Part shown: positions 37,330 through 42,257 of the stretch, piece by piece
Position numbering within the stretch: the stretch's first letter is position 1
How the letters are laid out: each line of letters begins with the position of its first letter
DNA from: Helochares maculicollis
Taxonomy: Eukaryota; Arthropoda; Insecta; Coleoptera; Hydrophilidae
NCBI GenBank assembly: GCA_033557835.1
Contig: JAWQRO010000345.1
Location: 1 to 42,257, forward strand
Direction: 5' to 3'
Length of the DNA stretch: 42,257 bases
Notes under the pieces: generated by a model
Seen by the model: only the letters and a program-made list of their open reading frames with translations
What the model was told of the DNA's origin: nothing
The model's database searches: none
Made by a program: the position numbers and the translations under genes

Positions 37330-37560
37330 ATTAGTCCCGTCTTTTTCATTCTCATAATGTGTCCATCTTAATTGATCCTGTGTTGCCTTTTTACTGCTTT
37401 AACATTGAGTTCTTCTCTGAACTCTAGTTTTCGAATATTGTTCAGTCTGGTTTTGTTTGATATTTTTCCCAAACATCTCATTCCCATGCTGTTTACTTTT
37501 TTACCTTCCATTAGTTGTTTATGATATGGTGATACTAATGTTTTGATTATCTCGGCTTAT
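37330..37560 (-). mobile_element. Second decayed LINE reverse-transcriptase tail
   Basis: The minus strand reads IKTLVSP, VNSMGMRCLGKISNKTRLNN, IRKLEFREELNVKAV and, after a frame change, QLRW then GHIMRMKK. This is the order seen at the end of insect LINE polymerases (KINSxEMRxLRKIxGKTRxDxIRN, then IRxELNV, then QLRWxGHxMRM). A deletion at QLRW/GHIM and stops show it is dead. It differs in sequence from the relic in DNAI1 intron 8. Confidence 0.75.
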
Positions 37561-37569
37561 TGTTGGGGC

Positions 37570-39300
37570 TATCTTCTAAGGTTGCGTTTCATAGTCATCA
37601 TATTTTTGGTAATTTTCTTAGATTTTTACATGTGATAAACGGCTAAAATAAAATTAAAAGTACTCAAAACTTGAAAAATTTCAATGCTATTTTTTTATTT
37701 CCCTAAACTTTACTTCGTTTAGTACATGTGCCTCTAATATTTTTTATTAATTGGAAGTTGCTTATAGAAGGAGAGAGAATCTGATCACATCATAAAAATA
37801 AATTGCGTTGTTTCATAAATTAAAAGAACATATAATTTTGTCAATCTGTAGATGATGTGATGTACTATAGGGCTAAAAAATAGCAATGCCTAAGAAACTT
37901 TAACCTGTAATAGCTTTTTCTCCACCTACATGTAACTTTTTGCCCCCATAAAGATGTTTTTGATACTCAAACAAACTCGTTCGGTAAATCGCATCGAACT
38001 GGTTCTTACAATCAACTGCATTGGTCGCTTTCTGCACTCACTTTGTTCTCATTGAAAAATAGCGACACCCGTAGGTGCAGAATGGAAAATTAATCTTTGT
38101 CCTTTCTTAGTGTACAGTTGGTGTTTTAACGAACGGTTATTGACAGTTTGATAAATTAGGTATCGAAACAGCGAGAACTCGACTTAAAAGGAACAAGTAA
38201 ATTCATAATAATTTTTTGGATTTTTCACCCAACTTTTAGGGAGCTCGTCGCCAATTAATTATTAATGCCAATAGAATAATGATCGGAGATTATCTTTTTA
38301 TTTATTTTAGGCCGCATTAATGCCCGATACATCGATTTTATGCTGTTGTTGAACGTAACTTATACGATACCATAATTTTCACGCCATTTTCAACGATAAC
38401 TGGGAATTACTGTTAACAATAATGTGTAATTAATGTGAAATTGCCTCAAATTATTATCAATTTTAAAAGCTTTTATATCAATTTTAACATTTCAAAGCGA
38501 AATCTGCGCTTGATATTTACTGCCGCTAATTTAAATGCTAGATTTCTAAAATTTAATAGCTTTTAATTTTTGAGCGTCAATGCACGAATGTAGACGGTAT
38601 TAAAATACCAATACTCTAAGAAAATAATTTAAAATGATTTTTTATCAGTATAATATCGACTGTTTGTAATAGTCGTATTTGCCTGTTGTAAGACATTTAA
38701 TTTTAATTTTTGATTTTAAAGTACTCAATCTGTTAAGATTAACAGAATATTTTGTTTCTATAATTAAAGTTACTTTAAATTTCTTAAAGATTTTAATTTG
38801 GAGCTAAAAGAATGTTTAAATAGTTAACTTTATGGCGTAATATCAAATATTATTCTTTACGATATTGTGGATATTGTACAATTTATCGTAAAAAGTAAAA
38901 CGTTAAAATTCATTTATACGTAGTCTCTTATGGTTTACGCTGGTATTATTAAAATGAGTATCTCAGTTGTAAGTGTAAATTGTAAGTTTATGATATTATA
39001 GATATTTAATATATTTATATATTTTAAATGTATAAACTCTTATCTCTAGTTTTCTAATTGATATATTTTTAATGGTTTCTGCTGTGCGTACAATGCTTCT
39101 CGATGCCTCTATTTTAAGAATGACTTTTCTGACTGTTGTGTTTGTCTAATATTTAATTTATATATTTTGTAACGATTTCTACAGGGGTCCTTTACTTAAT
39201 GTACCACAAAAATTCTGCTTATTTATTTCTAATTTATTTACTTGATTCTTTTCTATAAGGATAGGCTTGTCTGACCTTTGTCTAGTTTAGCCGTTAGTGA
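37570..39300. other. Gene-free stretch with homeodomain-type motifs
   Basis: AT-rich. From about 38230 to 38560 the sequence is less repetitive and holds several TTAATTA/ATTAAT cores and ATCGATTTTATG, as found in insect developmental enhancers. This is a weak inference. Confidence 0.35.
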
Positions 39301-39309
39301 CAAATTTTG

Positions 39310-39520
39310 AATACAGCGTTTAATATTTTTCATCAGGGTGTGAGGTTTGATGCCATAGTCCTTAGACTTAAAAAAAGAACAAAGTCCAGCAACGTCAAAA
39401 TGTGGGATCTCAGCGGCCATTTCTGCTTACTTAACCGGAAAATTATTTGAGCATGAAATGATTTATACAGTAAACGAATTGGTTCTCTAGCTGCATGTTG
39501 TATATTGTCATTCATATCAA
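39310..39520 (-). mobile_element. Decayed Tc1/mariner-superfamily transposase
   Basis: The minus strand reads HAAREPIRLLYKSFHAQIIF, then KWPLRSHILTLLDFVLF, and after a frame change DYGIKPHTLMKNIKRCI. These follow the common insect transposase block HxARxxIxLLxxxFPGxxIS, NWPPRSCDLTPLDFFLWG, then VYxxKPxTLxxLKxxI. The first Asp of the DLTPLD block is gone, and a frameshift interrupts it. No terminal repeats were identified. Confidence 0.75.
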
Positions 39521-42240
39521 AGCTGGATTATTGTGACGCAATAATAACCATTCTTAAATTTTATTATTTAAAAGGTATATTTCCTTTTTAACTCAATAAT
39601 GGTAGCTCATTCTAGGCACTCCATAGGCTTCAGTTTTTGACTAATATCAATTTTGTACGCCTGAGAGTGAATTTTTTTTATAAAAATGCGCTGTAGAGCT
39701 CCGTTCATAGTTTCGGCTTCAAATTAATATTTCTGAGTTTTCGACAATACTCTCATGAAATATTTGGATAACTTGTGCAGAAAAGTTTGTTAAAAGATAT
39801 CTAAAATGTCTAAGATCACACCGTTTGGTATACTTTTCTATTCTTCTTGTATGTTGTATCAAATAATATTTTTATTAGCTCATTTTCTAATTTTAGGTCT
39901 TCATACTTTTTTTGTAATATCAGTTGCAGGCGATTATCGGTTCAGTTTCATAATTGCTCTTTGGAGGAATAGTAACATATTTCTATTTACTGTTATTTCG
40001 TACCTAGTAAGTTGTTCTTATTTTTTTAATGAAAATTTCTTGTGTACTTATTTTAATGATTTCTGGAACTGTGGTATTTATTTGTATGTGCTTTATCACT
40101 TTATTTCCCTATTTTCTATTACTTGTTCTGTCCTTGAAATGTAAATGTTATGTTCCATCCGCGTTGATTTTATTCGAATATATTCTGTATTTTCTTGTTT
40201 TCTCTCTTTGTCCCGTTTTTTGTAATATATTCCATATTTTGCTAGAGTTCCATTACTATTACTATAATCTTTTTTTACCTAAACATCTCGTTTTTCATTG
40301 CTGCTATGTTGATTTTTTCTTTTACCATAGTTTATCTTTTCAGTCAATTTCTGTTGGTCAATATTTGTTCTGTCACTACGTTGGGACTATTTGAAATATA
40401 CGCTTATATTTTGTCATGTGAGTTTGGGGTTTTTTTCCTCTTCATCTCCCTTTCCTCATCTTCTGCTACTTATATGAGGATACTCGACTGGCAGTATTTA
40501 TGCACATTAGCTAGAAATCGAGGTACATTCTGATGTTTACACGCAAAAATAAACAGAAAAATTTCTGCTGCTCCCAAATTGCAATTCGTTCATTTAGTTT
40601 GTCACACCGAATGATACGCAAATCACCCAGTAAACTACTTAATTCTCGTACGCCCCATGAATAAAAAACATAGCAATTCAAGCGCTATTTATCCCGGATC
40701 AATTTAGCCAAACGCTTTAAACACCCAGCCAAAAAATCGCTTTTTAAATGATTAGTGGGAGATAATGATGTCAAGGGTCGACGGATTTTATTTTGTTTAT
40801 ATAAACCACGTCACACTAATTGTATCTACGCTTGGGGTATTACGCTGCAAACGATAACCAGCCAAGAGTATATAGGAGCAAATTTCTCGTGAACATTATT
40901 CATCCACTCTATTATATTAAATACGTAATTAAATTTCACAATTAATTATTATAATATCATAATTTGCGGCTTGAGTTTTATTAGGTGGTAAATATTAAAC
41001 GCTCTGTTGATAAGTGGGATTGCTCCGAATTTAGACCGAAAAAACATATTTTTCTGGTATCTATTGATTGATTTTATTGATTCACCAACAGTGTCGATAC
41101 AAATGTTTGAACGCTAAGCAACGACATATAAATTGCAGGGCAAAGCAACGACAAACAAGCTAATGACGAAACAATGAAAAATACATTGGAGGACGAAACA
41201 ACCAAATTTTCGTCACGCTTCAAAATAAATCAAGCGAAAGGGTAAACATGATATTAGATTTTAATATTTCCTGCTATCGATTGAATATTGATACGCCGTT
41301 AAATTAACAATTGGAAAATAGTTGTAACAATGCTTAAGCACACGTCATATTTTATTGGCCGAGGAAATGTAGAACGCGTTTCTATTTCCTTTGGTTCTAA
41401 AACGAATAATAGGAACAGAAATAATGTCAAGCGTGACGTGTCTGCTTTTTGTGTAATCACCTTCGAATTTACGAATGTCCGACCAATATCTAAAAATCTT
41501 CCACTGAAAGCGTACTGTTGTTAATTTCTATACCTGTGCTAGTAGTTTTTCCATCAACCCCGCCCAATTGAAATTTACCATGCGCGAAATAAAATTAAAT
41601 TTGGGGGTTCGTGTGGCCGCGTAAGATGATTTATAGAGTTGTGCTGAATCGATATCTGCTGGATAATTGTTTTCATTTACAGTATTCCACCTCTTAACCT
41701 GCACCATGCGGTTTAGCCTGAATGTTGTAATTAACAAACTTCTGTAAAATAATAGCTTGCAAAGTGGTGGATAATTAATTTAAATAAACGGGGCGGAAAT
41801 ACTAAATGTTTCATAGTTGGGCAGAAAGAAGAGCACTTCCAAATAATATTACTGAAGGAGAAACGGGACTGTACGTGTAATATTACCGGCCGCAATAAAA
41901 TTTATTTTTCCATTGCGTGAGCAAGCCTCCGACAAAATTATCTCTAAACCATGTACAGCAATTTTGTTCTATTGTCACTGAACTAAAGTACAACATTAAA
42001 ACATTAATAAATTATTATTACTTCGTTGTACATAATTCCATTTTTATCACGTAAGATGTATTTTATTAGCAGTTTTCCAACGAGAACTTTTTTGTAAAGC
42101 GTGTATGTTTATTGCTTATCACAATATGTTTTCGGTTACTTCCGTTGGAATTTTGGCATTCTGGCATAGATTCTTTTCCACCAAGCTTTCTAGAGAAGGA
42201 ACTGTAGCTGGAGTATATAAGACTTTTTTGTAAGTTAGGC
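39521..42240. other. Gene-free right end
   Basis: From 39806 to 40530 the plus strand is pyrimidine-rich and so yields long hydrophobic frames without domains. Beyond 40700 the DNA is more complex. No gene was recognised up to the edge. Confidence 0.5.
41062..41083. promoter_or_regulatory. Clustered Exd/Hox-like sites
   Basis: TATTGATTGATTTTATTGAT contains overlapping TGATTGAT and TGATTTTAT, which resemble bipartite Extradenticle/Hox sites. In AT-rich DNA chance occurrence is quite possible. Confidence 0.25.
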
Positions 42241-42257
42241 ATATATATATATATATA
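42241..42257. repeat. (AT)n at right edge
   Basis: Pure AT dinucleotide run cut by the window edge. Confidence 0.9.

Noticed and set aside
39806..40533. Three overlapping plus-strand hydrophobic frames of 75-121 residues resembling membrane proteins
   Set aside because: The stretch is pyrimidine-rich, so Phe, Leu, Tyr and Cys codons arise by composition. No domain, no splice structure and overlapping frames.

Overview
The window is nuclear DNA of an insect, probably a beetle. The order is a guess from protein and repeat style; the insect call is firmer. The DNA is strongly AT-rich, the genes have short exons with GT-AG introns, and there are decayed transposons of the kinds common in insects. 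No bacterial-style gene, rRNA or convincing tRNA was seen. The window starts and ends in (TA)n runs.

Genes fill the first 25.5 kb. (1) 200-4120, minus: the N-terminal 130 residues of the peroxisomal carrier PMP34/SLC25A17, running off the left edge. (2) 5324-8561, plus: a complete two-exon fukutin-related protein (FKRP), 504 aa, with the DxDxD motif and zinc cysteines in place. (3) 10129-16967, minus: a complete ten-exon axonemal dynein intermediate chain (DNAI1), 714 aa. All exon phases close, although one donor is weak. (4) 17500-21398, plus: a three-exon gene for an unrecognised 165-aa protein that ends in two adjacent cysteines and a CVIM CaaX box. It is head-to-head with DNAI1. (5) 23936-25506, minus: a complete five-exon CLIP-domain trypsin-like protease, 381 aa, with intact triad.

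Genes 1/2 and 3/4 are divergent pairs; 2/3 and 4/5 are tail-to-tail. The 532 bp between DNAI1 and the CaaX gene contain an RFX X-box about 120 bp before the DNAI1 start codon, as expected for a motile-cilium gene. The genes share no obvious pathway: peroxisomal transport, glycosylation, axoneme, a lipid-anchored protein and a haemolymph protease cascade.

From 25.5 to 42.3 kb no gene was found. This part holds a GC-rich island of unknown origin (about 27.9-28.75 kb), a 21-bp minisatellite that stays open as YxTFxxx heptads (29.38-29.88 kb), decayed transposons, and more complex AT-rich stretches with homeodomain-type motifs that may be distal enhancers.

Six mobile-element relics were recognised: a 317-bp Harbinger-like MITE with nested hairpins (3255-3571), a LINE reverse-transcriptase tail (12.44-12.72 kb), a piggyBac C-terminus (15.6-15.8 kb), a mariner transposase (19.57-20.03 kb), a second LINE tail (37.33-37.56 kb, minus) and a second mariner-like transposase (39.3-39.5 kb, minus). 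All protein matches are by eye and were not checked against a database.
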